Source: Sphingobium chlorophenolicum
GTDB lineage: Bacteria > Pseudomonadota > Alphaproteobacteria > Sphingomonadales > Sphingomonadaceae
DNA: 64,000 nt
Assembly (NCBI RefSeq): GCF_000722875.1
Contig: NZ_JFHR01000011.1
Coordinates: 1 to 64,000, forward strand
Reading direction: 5' to 3'
Position 1 is the first letter of the stretch. Each line of letters opens with the position of its first letter. The position numbers were made by a program, and so were the translations under genes. Below, piece after piece: positions 8,505-17,349 of this stretch. A model generated the notes under the pieces. That model saw nothing but the letters and a program-made list of their open reading frames with translations, had not been told where the DNA came from and did not search any database.

Positions 8505-8578
8505 GCGGGTATAGCTCAATGGTAGAGCACTAGCCTTCCAAGCTTGTGATGCGGGTTCGATCCCCGCTACCCGCTCCA
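8505..8578 (+). tRNA. tRNA-Gly (anticodon TCC)
   Basis: The acceptor stem GCGGGTA (8505-8511) pairs with TACCCGC (8568-8574). The D-loop (AGCTCAATGGTAGAGC), the anticodon loop CTTCCAA with anticodon TCC, and the T-arm (GCGGGTTCGATCCCCGC) are all present. A T discriminator and an encoded CCA (8576-8578) close the gene. Confidence 0.97.
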
Positions 8579-8602
8579 TTTCCTCCATAGGGGTCCGTCC
8601 AT

Positions 8603-8812
8603 ATGGGCGACGTCATCAATCTTCGGCAGGCACGGAAGGCCAGGGCGCGGGCGGACAAGGATCGTCTGGCGCAGGGCAATCGCGTCAAATTCGGCCGAAC
8701 CAAGGCAGAGCGGCTGGCCCAGTCGACTGAAGAAGAACGGCGGAACCGTGAAATCGAAGGCGCCCGGCGCGACCATAGGCCAGACAATTGCTCTAATATC
8801 GGTGATGAATAA
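8603..8812 (+). CDS. DUF4169 family protein (69 aa)
   Basis: A short, very basic, helical protein that begins MGDVINLRQARKARARADKD and continues with RVKFGRTKAERLAQ. This is the hallmark of DUF4169, a family of small alphaproteobacterial proteins of unknown function. It starts 24 bp after the tRNA-Gly gene and may be read through from the tRNA promoter, because no separate promoter is evident. The last 15 residues are less conserved in character. Family assignment is firm; function is unknown. Confidence 0.85.
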   Translation: MGDVINLRQARKARARADKDRLAQGNRVKFGRTKAERLAQSTEEERRNREIEGARRDHRPDNCSNIGDE

Positions 8813-8924
8813 CTGTTAATATTGGCGGTGATCTGATCGATTGATCGATATTTTGCCTCCGTTGATCCGGAATGCCGATCCGGCATTGCGCTGAATCCTG
8901 AACTTCGCAGGTTTACCCTGCGCT

Positions 8925-9827
8925 ATGACTGGAAACATTCGCTCACTTCGCCCGGCCAGGGCCGCGATTGCCGCTGTTCTGGCCTTCTCTTCTCCCGCAT
9001 TGCTCGCGCAGACTGTCGTGCCGCCTGCCGAACCGGTGGTTGCCGCGCCTGAGGGCGTTCCTGCGCCGGTTTTGGCGCCGAACTTCGCTCCGCCGCAGCC
9101 GGTGGTTCAGCAGACGCCTTCGGTCGAGGAGCGGCTGGACGCCGCCATCGCCGCTTCGGAGGCGGAAAAGCCGTCCTCACCCGTCGCGGTGAAGCGTGTG
9201 GCGCCCAAGCCTGTCGCAAAGACCCAGGCGGAGCGGCCAATCGGCGCCCCAACGCCCGCTCCTCGCGAAACAGCCCCGGTGGCGCCGCCGCCCGTCGAAA
9301 CCGCCGCGCCCATTGAACCGGCTCCGGTCATCTCTCCCGCAACCCCGACGCCCGTGCCGGAAGCGGGAATCGATCCGGCGCTGCTATGGGCGCTTGGCGG
9401 TGGCGCACTGCTGATGATCGGCCTGGGGAGCATGGCCCTGCTCCGTCGGCGCAAGCGGCAGGATGAGCTTTGGGTGGAAGGGGTTGACCAGCCCGTATTG
9501 GCGGAACCGGTCGCCCCCCGCGCCGCCGCCATGCCGCTCATGACGCCGCCGCCGGTCAGCACCCCCGCATCCAGCGATGAGGAAAGGACGTTGGAGGCGA
9601 TGGTCGCTGCGCCGCCGAGCCCGGAAAACCCGTTCCGCACGCAAGCCAAACGCCGCACCAGGGCCAAATTCCTGCTCCGTCAGCAGGGTCAGGCAGCCGC
9701 TCCGCCGTCGGCCCCCGCAACTGTTGCGGCCGATTCGCCCCGGCCGGTGCCGACGGCCACGCAGACCGTCTATCGGTTCGGTCAGGAGCGGCGTCGGGAG
9801 ACTCTCTTCAAACCCCGCACAAGCTGA
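8925..9827 (+). CDS. Proline/alanine-rich single-pass membrane protein, function unknown
   Basis: The 300-residue product starts with a signal peptide (about residues 1-29, cleavage near LLAQ). A long Pro/Ala/Val-rich, extended region follows (30-150), then one membrane helix (about 153-174, LLWALGGGALLMIGLGSMALL) stopped by RRRKR, and a low-complexity tail to residue 300. The topology would place the Pro-rich part in the periplasm and the tail in the cytoplasm, somewhat like an LPXTG-protein layout but without a sortase motif. It is followed by a strong terminator and then argG. No enzymatic domain is visible, and I assign no function. Confidence 0.7.
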   Translation: MTGNIRSLRPARAAIAAVLAFSSPALLAQTVVPPAEPVVAAPEGVPAPVLAPNFAPPQPVVQQTPSVEERLDAAIAASEAEKPSSPVAVKRVAPKPVAKTQAERPIGAPTPAPRETAPVAPPPVETAAPIEPAPVISPATPTPVPEAGIDPALLWALGGGALLMIGLGSMALLRRRKRQDELWVEGVDQPVLAEPVAPRAAAMPLMTPPPVSTPASSDEERTLEAMVAAPPSPENPFRTQAKRRTRAKFLLRQQGQAAAPPSAPATVAADSPRPVPTATQTVYRFGQERRRETLFKPRTS

Positions 9828-9847
9828 CAGATTTGGATTTGCAGCGA

Positions 9848-9881
9848 AAAGGGGTCGCCGGCCGAGGCTGGCGACCCCTTT
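9848..9881 (+). terminator. Rho-independent terminator
   Basis: AAAGGGGTCGCC (9848-9859) pairs perfectly with GGCGACCCCTTT (9870-9881) across a 10-nt loop. It ends the transcript of the proline-rich membrane protein, 20 bp after its stop codon. Confidence 0.8.
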
Positions 9882-9986
9882 GTCATGGATTAGTTTGGTC
9901 GATCTGGTTGCACTGATGCGCCTTGCCTGATACCGGCCCGCCGGTAATTTCACGGCCCTTCAGCCTCAAGGAAAGTCGCCCTAACC

Positions 9987-11204
9987 ATGTCCGACAAGAT
10001 CAACCGCATCGTTCTCGCCTTCTCTGGAGGGCTGGATACCAGCGTGATCCTGAAATGGCTGCAACAAACCTATCAGTGCGAGGTGGTGACCTTCACCGCC
10101 GATCTGGGCCAGGGCGAGGAACTGGAACCGGCCCGCGCCAAGGCCCGGCTGATGGGCGTCAAGGAAGAGCATATCTTCATCGACGACCTGCGCGAGGAAT
10201 TCGTGAAGGACTATGTCTTCCCGATGATGCGCTCCAACGCGCTCTATGAGGGGTTGTATCTGCTCGGCACCTCCATCGCCCGTCCGCTGATCGCCAAGCG
10301 CCAGATCGAGATCGCGAAGCAGGTCGGCGCCGACGCGGTGTCCCACGGCGCGACCGGCAAGGGCAATGATCAGGTCCGCTTCGAACTCGGCTATTACGGC
10401 CTCGCCCCCGATATCAAGGTGATCGCCCCTTGGCGCGAATGGGATTTGGCGAGCCGCACCAAGCTGATCGAATTCGCTGAAAAGCATCAGATTCCGATCC
10501 CCCGCGACAAGCGCGGCGAAAGCCCCTTCTCGACCGACGCGAACATGCTGCACACCTCGTCCGAGGGTAAGGTGCTGGAAGATCCGTGGGAAGAAACCCC
10601 GGACTATGTCTATTCGCGCACGGTCAATCCGGAGGATGCGCCCGACGCGCCCGAATATATCACCGTCGATTTCGAGCGTGGCGACGGCGTGGCGATCAAT
10701 GGCGTCGGCATGTCGCCCGCGACCCTGCTGGAAACGCTGAACGACTATGGTCGCAAGCATGGCATCGGCCGCCTCGATCTGGTGGAGAACCGCTTCGTCG
10801 GCATGAAGTCGCGCGGCATGTACGAAACGCCGGGCGGCACCATCTATCACCTCGCCCATCGCGGGATCGAGCAACTGACGCTCGACCGGGGCGCGGCGCA
10901 TCTGAAGGACGAACTGGCGCCGCGCTATGCGGAACTCATCTATAACGGCTTCTGGTTCTCGCCGGAGCGCGAGATGCTTCAGGCCGCGATCGACCACAGC
11001 CAGGAGAAGGTGACCGGCACCGTCCGCCTGAAGCTGTACAAGGGCGGCGTCTATGTCGTCGGCCGCAAGTCGCCCTATTCGCTCTACAGCGAGAAGGTCG
11101 TGACTTTCGAGGATGATGCGGGCGCCTACGACCAGCGCGATGCGGCGGGCTTCATCAAGCTTAACGCGCTCCGCCTGCGCCTTCTGGGCCGCCGCGACCG
11201 CTGA
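9987..11204 (+). CDS. argG: Argininosuccinate synthase
   Basis: ArgG joins citrulline and aspartate with ATP to make argininosuccinate, the penultimate step of arginine synthesis, in the cytoplasm. The 405-residue length is typical. The N-type ATP pyrophosphatase PP-loop AFSGGLDTS is at residues 11-19. Other family signatures are [32 protein letters not shown] and [16 protein letters not shown]. It is a single-gene unit set off by the terminator at 9848 and a weak hairpin at 11216. Identification is secure. Confidence 0.98.
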   Translation: MSDKINRIVLAFSGGLDTSVILKWLQQTYQCEVVTFTADLGQGEELEPARAKARLMGVKEEHIFIDDLREEFVKDYVFPMMRSNALYEGLYLLGTSIARPLIAKRQIEIAKQVGADAVSHGATGKGNDQVRFELGYYGLAPDIKVIAPWREWDLASRTKLIEFAEKHQIPIPRDKRGESPFSTDANMLHTSSEGKVLEDPWEETPDYVYSRTVNPEDAPDAPEYITVDFERGDGVAINGVGMSPATLLETLNDYGRKHGIGRLDLVENRFVGMKSRGMYETPGGTIYHLAHRGIEQLTLDRGAAHLKDELAPRYAELIYNGFWFSPEREMLQAAIDHSQEKVTGTVRLKLYKGGVYVVGRKSPYSLYSEKVVTFEDDAGAYDQRDAAGFIKLNALRLRLLGRRDR

Positions 11205-11215
11205 GAAAGCTCCGT

Positions 11216-11248
11216 CGCCCGATACAAATTGCGACATTTTATCGGGTG
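11216..11248 (+). terminator. Weak hairpin after argG
   Basis: CGCCCGATA (11216-11224) pairs with TATCGGGTG (11240-11248), with one G-T pair and a 15-nt loop. There is no clear T-run after it, so the terminator role is tentative. Confidence 0.35.
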
Positions 11249-11340
11249 ACGTGACAAAATTGCGGGACAAAACTCTCCGATAAGCGTCTTCAAGGACGGC
11301 AGGGCGCCGTTCGTGACAGACGCTTTGAAGGAAGAATCCC

Positions 11341-11964
11341 ATGACTCGCAAATTCATGACCACGGTGGCGCTGGGCTCGCTGTTCGTCGGCGGGCTCGCT
11401 GCCTCTCACCTCGCTTTCGCTCAGGATGGCGGCCCGGATCGCGCCGGACCGCGCGGCGGCGGCATGCTGATGATGGCCGACGCCAACAAGGACGGCGCTG
11501 TCACCAAGGCGGAACTGACCGCCGCGCTGGAAACCCGCTTCGCCAGGCTGGACGCCAACAAGGACGGAAAGCTCGACCAGGCGGATCGCGACATCCTCCG
11601 CCAGCAGCGGCTCGATGCACGCTTCGCCGCGCTGGACACCGACAAAAACGGCCAGATCAGCAAGGCGGAATTCGCCGCCGGGCATCAGGGCCGGGATGGC
11701 AAGCACGACCGCATGGGCAAGCCCGGCGGGCCGGACGGCCGGGGCTGGGGCCATCGCGGATGGGGCCACATGCGCGGTGGTCCGGGCGACGAGATGAAGA
11801 AGGACGGCATCACCAGGGCCGAGTTCCTGGCCCGTCCGCTCGCCCTGTTCGACAAGGCCGACGCCAATCATGACGGCAAGGTGACCGCCGAGGAGATGAA
11901 GGCGGCGCGCCAGTCCTTCCGCGACGGCTGGAAGGACCGGAAGGCCCCGACGCCCGCCAACTGA
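11341..11964 (+). CDS. Secreted EF-hand calcium-binding protein
   Basis: The 207-residue protein has a signal peptide (about 1-28, ending LAFAQ) and several EF-hand loops. DANKDGAVTKAE (47-58), DANKDGKLDQAD (71-82), DTDKNGQISKAE (99-110) and DANHDGKVTAEE (174-185) each have the Dx[DN]xDG ligand pattern. A fifth, degenerate one is near 152-161 (KKDGITRAEF). A Gly/His-rich linker (120-148) separates the pairs. It is probably periplasmic and may act in Ca2+ sensing or buffering. A hairpin terminator follows at 11970, so it is not cotranscribed with the regulator genes downstream, although they lie only 75 bp away. Confidence 0.85.
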   Translation: MTRKFMTTVALGSLFVGGLAASHLAFAQDGGPDRAGPRGGGMLMMADANKDGAVTKAELTAALETRFARLDANKDGKLDQADRDILRQQRLDARFAALDTDKNGQISKAEFAAGHQGRDGKHDRMGKPGGPDGRGWGHRGWGHMRGGPGDEMKKDGITRAEFLARPLALFDKADANHDGKVTAEEMKAARQSFRDGWKDRKAPTPAN

Positions 11965-11969
11965 GGGTA

Positions 11970-12005
11970 AAGGGCGAAGGCGCCGATTGGCGGGCCTTCG
12001 CCCTT
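11970..12005 (+). terminator. Rho-independent terminator after the EF-hand gene
   Basis: AAGGGCGAAGGC (11970-11981) and GCCTTCGCCCTT (11994-12005) form a perfect 12-bp stem with a 12-nt loop. Confidence 0.75.
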
Positions 12006-12039
12006 CCACCCCGCCTCAAGCCATGACAAGAACCGGACC

Positions 12040-12759
12040 ATGAGCGAACGACCCCATCTGCTGCTCGTCGACGACGAGCGCTCGATCCGCGAGCCGCTGG
12101 CGCAATATCTCGGCCGCAACGGCTTTCGCGTCACGGCCGTCGAAAATGCGGCGGAAGCGCGGATGCGCCTCAACGCCAACGCCATCGACCTGGTGATCCT
12201 GGACATCATGATGCCGGGGGAGGATGGGCTGTCGCTCTGCCGCCATATCCGCGAAACCAGCGAGATTCCGGTGATTCTGCTCACCGCGAAATCGGAAGAG
12301 ACGGACCGCATCGTCGGGCTGGAGATGGGCGCGGACGATTATGTGCTGAAACCCTTTTCCCCCCGCGAACTGGTCGCCCGCATCAAGGTGATTTTCCGCC
12401 GCGTAGCGACCGGCGGCCAGCGCGTCACGGCACCCGACGGCGCGACCTATGCCTTCGCCAACTGGTTGCTCAAGACGCAGGAACGCACGCTGGTCGACAG
12501 TGAGGGCGTGGCGCTCCCGCTCTCCACGGCGGAATATAATCTGATGCTGGCCTTCGCCACGCGGCCCAATCAGGTGCTCAGCCGCGACCAGTTGCTGGAC
12601 ATCACCCAGGGGCGGGAGGCGAACGCCTTCGACCGGGCGATCGACAACCAGATCAGCCGCCTGCGCAAGAAGATCGAGCCTGACCCCAAAAACCCGACCC
12701 TGATCAAGACCGTTTGGGGCGGCGGCTATACGCTGTCGTCGGATGTGCGAAAGCTGTGA
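12040..12759 (+). CDS. OmpR-family response regulator
   Basis: The 239-residue protein has a receiver domain (about 6-118) with acidic pocket D11/D12, phosphoacceptor D55 (in VILDIMMPGEDG), the switch Thr in LLTAKSEE and Lys in VLKPF. A winged-helix DNA-binding domain follows (about 140-237, ending NPTLIKTVWGGGYTL). It forms a pair with the histidine kinase that starts inside its stop codon (GTGA), so the two are translationally coupled. The domain order and the EnvZ-like partner suggest an OmpR/EnvZ-type role in envelope or osmotic control, but the true signal is not visible. Confidence 0.93.
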   Translation: MSERPHLLLVDDERSIREPLAQYLGRNGFRVTAVENAAEARMRLNANAIDLVILDIMMPGEDGLSLCRHIRETSEIPVILLTAKSEETDRIVGLEMGADDYVLKPFSPRELVARIKVIFRRVATGGQRVTAPDGATYAFANWLLKTQERTLVDSEGVALPLSTAEYNLMLAFATRPNQVLSRDQLLDITQGREANAFDRAIDNQISRLRKKIEPDPKNPTLIKTVWGGGYTLSSDVRKL

Positions 12760-14111
12760 GGCGGCTACGTCCTTGGCCGCAAAGCATCGTCGGCCAGATC
12801 ATCGTCCTTGTCGCGCTGGCGTTGTTCGTGGCGCAGGCGATCAATTTCGCCCTGCTGCTGCGCGAACGCCAGCGGATCGAACTCACGGCCCAGACAGCGC
12901 CCGGCGTCTACCGGATCGTCGACGCGCTCGACAATAGGCCTGATCGGCGCGGGAGCGACGATGGCGAGCGGCGGGGGAGGGTGCGGTTCCTGGATGCCGC
13001 CCCATCCCTGCAGGGCACCGGCCGGCCGGATATCGAACGCCGCGCCAGGGCGATGTTCGACGATGTCGGCCTTTCGGTCCGCTCCATCCACGCGGTAGAA
13101 CAGGACCAGGCGCTGCCGATGCGGCGCTGGGACAGTTTTCGCCTGCGGGCGGACGGCCATCTGCATACAGATGTCCGCATGGCGCGTCTGGCGATGGCGG
13201 TCGAATATCAGCCGGGAAAATGGGCGCTGACGCAGACGCGCATCGGGGACCGGCCAGCGCGCTTCGGCGGATGGCTGGTGGGACAGACGCTGATCCTCTA
13301 CGTCATCGTGCTGTTGCCGCTGCTATGGGTGGGGCGCAGGCTGGCGCGGCCGCTCAAGCAATTGACCGGGTCGGCGGAGCAATTCGCCCGCACCGGATCG
13401 GCGGACCCGGTCGAGGAGCGCGGCCCCGGCGACGTGCGGCAACTCACCATGGCCTTCAACGCGATGCGCAGCCGCATCTTCGCCATGCTGAACGAGAAGG
13501 ACCGGATGCTGGGCGCGATCGGCCATGATCTGCGCACGCCGCTGGCCTCGCTGCGGGTGCGGGCGGAATCGGTCGAGGATGAGGGCGAGCGCGCCCGCAT
13601 GTCCGAAACGATCGATGAGATGAATCGCATGCTGGAGGATATATTGTCATTGGCCCGCGCCGGACGCAGCAGCGAGGCGCAGCAGAAGGTCGACCTGTCC
13701 GCGCTGGCCGACGCGGTGGTGGAGGATTTTCTGGAACTGGGTTCCCCGGTCGATCTGGCTGAAGGCGAGCGGGTCGTGGCCGATGTGCGTCCGCAGCAGA
13801 TTCGCCGGGCGCTGCGCAATCTCATCGAAAACGCCATCGTCTATGGCGAGCGGGCGCATGTGTCGGTGGAGCGGGGCGAGGGCACGATCCGGCTGGTCGT
13901 CGCGGATGACGGCCCCGGCATATCCGAAGACCGGATGGAAGAGATGATGGAACCCTTCACCCGGCTGGAAGGCTCCCGCAACCGGGAGACGGGCGGCGCG
14001 GGCCTGGGGCTGGCGCTGGTGCGGGCGATCATGGCGGAACATGGCGGCGCATTGAAGCTCGCCAACCGCCCACAGGGCGGGCTGGAAGCAAGCCTGGTCC
14101 TGCCTGCCTGA
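12756..14111 (+). CDS. Sensor histidine kinase, EnvZ-like
   Basis: I chose the GTG at 12756 because it overlaps the regulator's TGA (GTGA). A longer frame from 12714 would overlap the regulator by 46 bp. The roughly 451-residue protein has an N-terminal membrane helix (about 10-33), a periplasmic sensor of about 140 residues, a second helix (WLVGQTLILYVIVLLPLLWV), a HAMP linker, the HisKA box with phosphorylated His in IGHDLRTPLASL, and an ATPase domain with N-box NLIENAI, G1 DDGPGIS and G2 GAGLGLALV. It should phosphorylate the upstream regulator. Confidence 0.93.
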   Translation: MRRLRPWPQSIVGQIIVLVALALFVAQAINFALLLRERQRIELTAQTAPGVYRIVDALDNRPDRRGSDDGERRGRVRFLDAAPSLQGTGRPDIERRARAMFDDVGLSVRSIHAVEQDQALPMRRWDSFRLRADGHLHTDVRMARLAMAVEYQPGKWALTQTRIGDRPARFGGWLVGQTLILYVIVLLPLLWVGRRLARPLKQLTGSAEQFARTGSADPVEERGPGDVRQLTMAFNAMRSRIFAMLNEKDRMLGAIGHDLRTPLASLRVRAESVEDEGERARMSETIDEMNRMLEDILSLARAGRSSEAQQKVDLSALADAVVEDFLELGSPVDLAEGERVVADVRPQQIRRALRNLIENAIVYGERAHVSVERGEGTIRLVVADDGPGISEDRMEEMMEPFTRLEGSRNRETGGAGLGLALVRAIMAEHGGALKLANRPQGGLEASLVLPA

Positions 14112-14516
14112 AGCAACCATCAATTCCTCCCTGCGCGAAGCGTGGGGAGGGGGACCGTCGGCGCAGCCGATGGTGGAGGGGAAATGCGCAGGACGCGCCT
14201 CATTCCCCTCCACCAGCCTTCGGCCGTCGAAGAGAGTCACGTGCCTCTCTTCGACCCTCCCCATCTCCCGATGGGGAGGAATAGGATAGGTCCGCCTCCA
14301 CCCCCCACAATATTCCTCCCTCCTTTGCGGGTTCCCCGGCTTCGTTCGTCTTGCGGGGATGTAGGGGTTGTTGATCGCCCCCTGCCGCATACTGTTCCGC
14401 CGAAGAGAGGCATGGGTTTCCATCATGGTCGATTGCACAGTTTCCGCCGCCTTGATCCATAAAGGCATCTTCCCCGACAGCGCCGTTCGCGCCACAGTGG
14501 CGGAGGATCGGCGCTG
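14112..14516. other. Intergenic stretch carrying a hairpin repeat
   Basis: These 405 bp between the kinase and the permease hold the dispersed repeat described at 14123-14281. The remainder (14282-14516) is pyrimidine-rich on the plus strand and has no open frame with good coding signs. No riboswitch or promoter could be recognised with confidence. A GGAGG at 14502-14506 is the likely ribosome-binding site of the permease. Confidence 0.6.
14123..14281. repeat. Dispersed hairpin repeat, copy A
   Basis: The stretch starts ATTCCTCCCTGCGCGAAGCG and ends GATGGGGAGGAAT. It is homologous, in inverted orientation, to 32961-33093. It is built of nested inverted repeats: an outer TTCCTCCC/GGGGAGGAA, a TTCCCCTCCACCA/TGGTGGAGGGGAA pair, and a small stem TCGGC-GCA-GCCGA. 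It also contains an 11-bp hairpin (GTCGAAGAGAG 14226-14236 with CTCTCTTCGAC 14245-14255) that copy B lacks. Confidence 0.8.
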
Positions 14517-15347
14517 ATGCAGGGGGACATGATGACTTGGCTCGTACCCCTGGTCGCGATGCTGGGCGCGGGCCTGTTCGCCGGTTTCGCGGCGGGGATT
14601 TTCGGGATTGGCGGCGGTTTCGTGGTGGTGCCCGCGCTGTTCGTGGTGCTGCCTCTGCTGGGCGGCACGCATGAGGCCATCGCCCATGTCGCCATCGGCA
14701 CCTCCGCCGCGACGATCATCGTGACGTCGATCCGCTCCCTCCTCGCCCATGCCAAGCGCGGCGCGGTGGAGTTTGAGATACTCAAGACCTGGGCGCCGTG
14801 GATCATCCTGGGCGACGGCGTCGGCGTGCTGCTGGCCGGTCGGGTCGACGGGCACATATTGACCATGATCTTCGCGGTCGGCGTGTTCCTGATGTCGCTC
14901 AACTTCCTGCTGCCCAAGGTGGGCGGCAAGGTGATCAGCGACACCATGCCGTCCGGCATCGCCCGCGTCGGCATCGCCGGGGGCCTGGGTACTTTCTCCG
15001 CGCTGCTGGGCATCGGCGGCGGCACCATCGCCATCATGGTGATGACGCTGTGCGGCCGCTCGATCCACCGCGCCATCGCCACCGCATCGGGCATCGGCAC
15101 GCTGATCGCCATTCCCAGCGCCATCGGTTTCGCGCTGATCGGCCTCAAGGAAACGGGCCTGCCCTGGGGGTCGCTGGGCTATGTCAACATTCCCGCCACG
15201 CTGGCCATCGCCTCCATGTCGATCCTGACCGCGCCGCTCGGCGTGGCGGCGGCGCACAGCCTGCCTGCCGCGCCGCTCAAGAAATTCTTCGGCGTCTATC
15301 TGGTCATCATCGCCTTCGTCATGTTCCGCAACGCCATGAAGATGTGA
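14517..15347 (+). CDS. Sulfite exporter TauE/SafE-family membrane permease
   Basis: The protein has up to 276 residues and about eight membrane helices arranged as two repeats. Family features are the GxFGIGGGFVVVPAL motif near residue 33 and the related LGIGGGTIAIMV in the second half. TauE/SafE proteins move small organic or inorganic anions, such as sulfite, sulfoacetate or other C2 compounds. No sulfonate genes are nearby, so the substrate is unknown. The start at 14517 has GGAGG 10 bp upstream; ATGs at 14529 and 14532 behind AGGGGG are alternatives that shorten it by 4-5 residues. Confidence 0.88.
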   Translation: MQGDMMTWLVPLVAMLGAGLFAGFAAGIFGIGGGFVVVPALFVVLPLLGGTHEAIAHVAIGTSAATIIVTSIRSLLAHAKRGAVEFEILKTWAPWIILGDGVGVLLAGRVDGHILTMIFAVGVFLMSLNFLLPKVGGKVISDTMPSGIARVGIAGGLGTFSALLGIGGGTIAIMVMTLCGRSIHRAIATASGIGTLIAIPSAIGFALIGLKETGLPWGSLGYVNIPATLAIASMSILTAPLGVAAAHSLPAAPLKKFFGVYLVIIAFVMFRNAMKM

Positions 15348-15460
15348 TTCCCCCTGACCGCCCATGGACCCTGCACAGGCCATGGGCGGATTTTCATGCC
15401 GGGGATGTTTCGGACGGCTTCGGCTTGCCAGGCCCCGCTTGTCTTGACATCTAAAGACGA

Positions 15461-17218
15461 ATGCGGGGCGAAAGCTATTCATCCATCCGGCAAGCGCTTG
15501 CGCAAGACGCTGCGCAGGCGCTTGCGCTGTGCCTCGACCGGCTGGAGCAAAGCGCCGGAGACGCCGAACTCCATCGCCTCGCCGCCCGCGCCCTGCGCGC
15601 CCTGAATCGCGACGCGGAGGCAGAACGGCATGAAGCCGCGGCCATCGACGCCGCCGCCACGGACCCGGTCTTGCAGCAGGCCGCCATCGCCCTGCTCGAC
15701 AACCGTCTGAATCAGGCCGAACCGATCCTGCGCGGACGGCTCAGGGACAATCCCTTCGATGTCGCGGCGATCCGCATGCTGGCCGAACTGGCGGGGCGCA
15801 TCGGGCGCAACGCCGATGCGGAAAAGCTGCTGCGCCGCGCATTGGAATTGGCGCCCGGCTTCACCGCCGCCCGCGCCAATCTGGCGACCGCGCTGCATCG
15901 CCAGAACAAGACGGCGCAGGCGCTGGAGGAACTGGACCGGTTGCAGGACCAGTCCAACCCCGTCCACGCTAATCTGCGCGCCGCCGTGCTGGGCCGCCTG
16001 GGCGATTTCGACGAAGCCATTACGCTCTACGAACGGATATTGGATCAGGCGGCGAGCCAGCCGAAAATCTGGATGAGCTATGGCCATGCGCTCAAGACTG
16101 TCGGCCGCACGGCGGACAGCGTCGCAGCCTATCGCCGGGCCACCGCGCTGCGCCCGGCCTTTGGAGAGGCCTGGTGGAGCATCGCCAATCTGAAAACCGC
16201 CGCCTTCGATGCCGCCGACATCGCCGCCATGCAGGATGCGTTGCGCGATGCGCAGGCCAGCGCTGAGGACCGATTCCACCTCCATTTCGCGCTGGGCAAG
16301 GCGAAGAGCGATCAGGGAGAAGCCGAAGCCGCCTTCGTTCATTATGCCGAAGCGAACCGCCTGCGCCGCCTCAGCCAACCCTATGAAGCGGCGCGCACCA
16401 CCCGCGCCGTCGATGCTGCGATCGACCTCTTCACCCCCGATTTCTTCGCGGAACGCAAGGGCATGGGCAACCCCGCGCCCGATCCGATCTTCATCGTCGG
16501 CCTGCCCCGCGCCGGTTCCACGCTGGTCGAGCAGATCCTGTCCAGCCACAGCCAGGTCGAAGGGACGATGGAACTGCCCGACCTGCCAGCGCTGGTCGCG
16601 GAACTGCGGCAGGAGGGCGACTGGCCAACCCTGCTGCGCGACCTCGACCCCACCCGCCTGCGCGCCCTGGGGCAGGCCTATATCGACCGCACCCGCATCC
16701 AGCGGCGCGAAGGGCGGCCCTATTTCATCGACAAGCTGCCCAATAACTGGCTGCATGCCGGCCTGATCCACCTGATCCTGCCCCATGCGCGGATCGTCGA
16801 TGCGCGCCGTCATCCGCTCGACTGCGGCTATTCCAATTTCCGCCAGCATTTCGCGCGGGGACAGGCGTTCAGCTACGACCTTGGCGACATCGGCCATTAT
16901 TATGCCGACTATGTCCGGCTGATGGCGCATGTCGACGCTGTGCTGCCCGGTCGCGTCCATCGCGTCGTCCACGAACGGCTGCTGGACGATCCGGAAGGGG
17001 AGGTGCGCGCCCTGCTCGCGGCCCTAGGCCTGCCGTTCGAGGAGGCCTGCCTCAACTTCCACCAGAACCGCCGCGCCGTCCGCACCGCCAGCAGCGAACA
17101 GGTCCGCCGCCCAATCAACCGGGACGGCGAGGGGCAATGGCGCGCCGTCGAAGCGCAACTCCAGCCCCTGATTGCTGCCCTCGGCCCGGTGCTGGACAGC
17201 TATCCCGACGCGCCCTGA
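15461..17218 (+). CDS. Tetratricopeptide-repeat sulfotransferase family protein
   Basis: The 585-residue protein has an N-terminal half of tetratricopeptide repeats (about 20-300, e.g. AEKLLRRALELAPGFTAARANLATAL). The C-terminal half is a sulfotransferase fold (about 330-580) with the PAPS-binding loop FIVGLPRAGSTLVEQILSSH near residue 345 and the later RHPLDCGYSNF segment that holds the 3'-phosphate. Such enzymes move sulfate from PAPS to a tyrosine, sugar or other hydroxyl. No signal peptide is seen, so it is probably cytoplasmic. It stands 131 bp before a TonB-dependent receptor on the same strand, a pairing seen repeatedly in sphingomonads. The acceptor is unknown. Confidence 0.88.
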   Translation: MRGESYSSIRQALAQDAAQALALCLDRLEQSAGDAELHRLAARALRALNRDAEAERHEAAAIDAAATDPVLQQAAIALLDNRLNQAEPILRGRLRDNPFDVAAIRMLAELAGRIGRNADAEKLLRRALELAPGFTAARANLATALHRQNKTAQALEELDRLQDQSNPVHANLRAAVLGRLGDFDEAITLYERILDQAASQPKIWMSYGHALKTVGRTADSVAAYRRATALRPAFGEAWWSIANLKTAAFDAADIAAMQDALRDAQASAEDRFHLHFALGKAKSDQGEAEAAFVHYAEANRLRRLSQPYEAARTTRAVDAAIDLFTPDFFAERKGMGNPAPDPIFIVGLPRAGSTLVEQILSSHSQVEGTMELPDLPALVAELRQEGDWPTLLRDLDPTRLRALGQAYIDRTRIQRREGRPYFIDKLPNNWLHAGLIHLILPHARIVDARRHPLDCGYSNFRQHFARGQAFSYDLGDIGHYYADYVRLMAHVDAVLPGRVHRVVHERLLDDPEGEVRALLAALGLPFEEACLNFHQNRRAVRTASSEQVRRPINRDGEGQWRAVEAQLQPLIAALGPVLDSYPDAP

Positions 17219-17349
17219 TCGTGGCTTTCGGGTAACAATCGCCTGAAAAATCGCATGATTGCCACAACGCAACGATTTTCCGTTGTGCGTTTCCGGCAGT
17301 TGATGACAAATTTCCAGCAGAAATTCGTGCACCTGAGGGGAGGTAGCCG

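Noticed and set aside
14282-14516. A riboswitch upstream of the TauE/SafE gene
   Set aside because: No known riboswitch core could be matched, and the segment's structure comes mainly from the dispersed repeat next to it.
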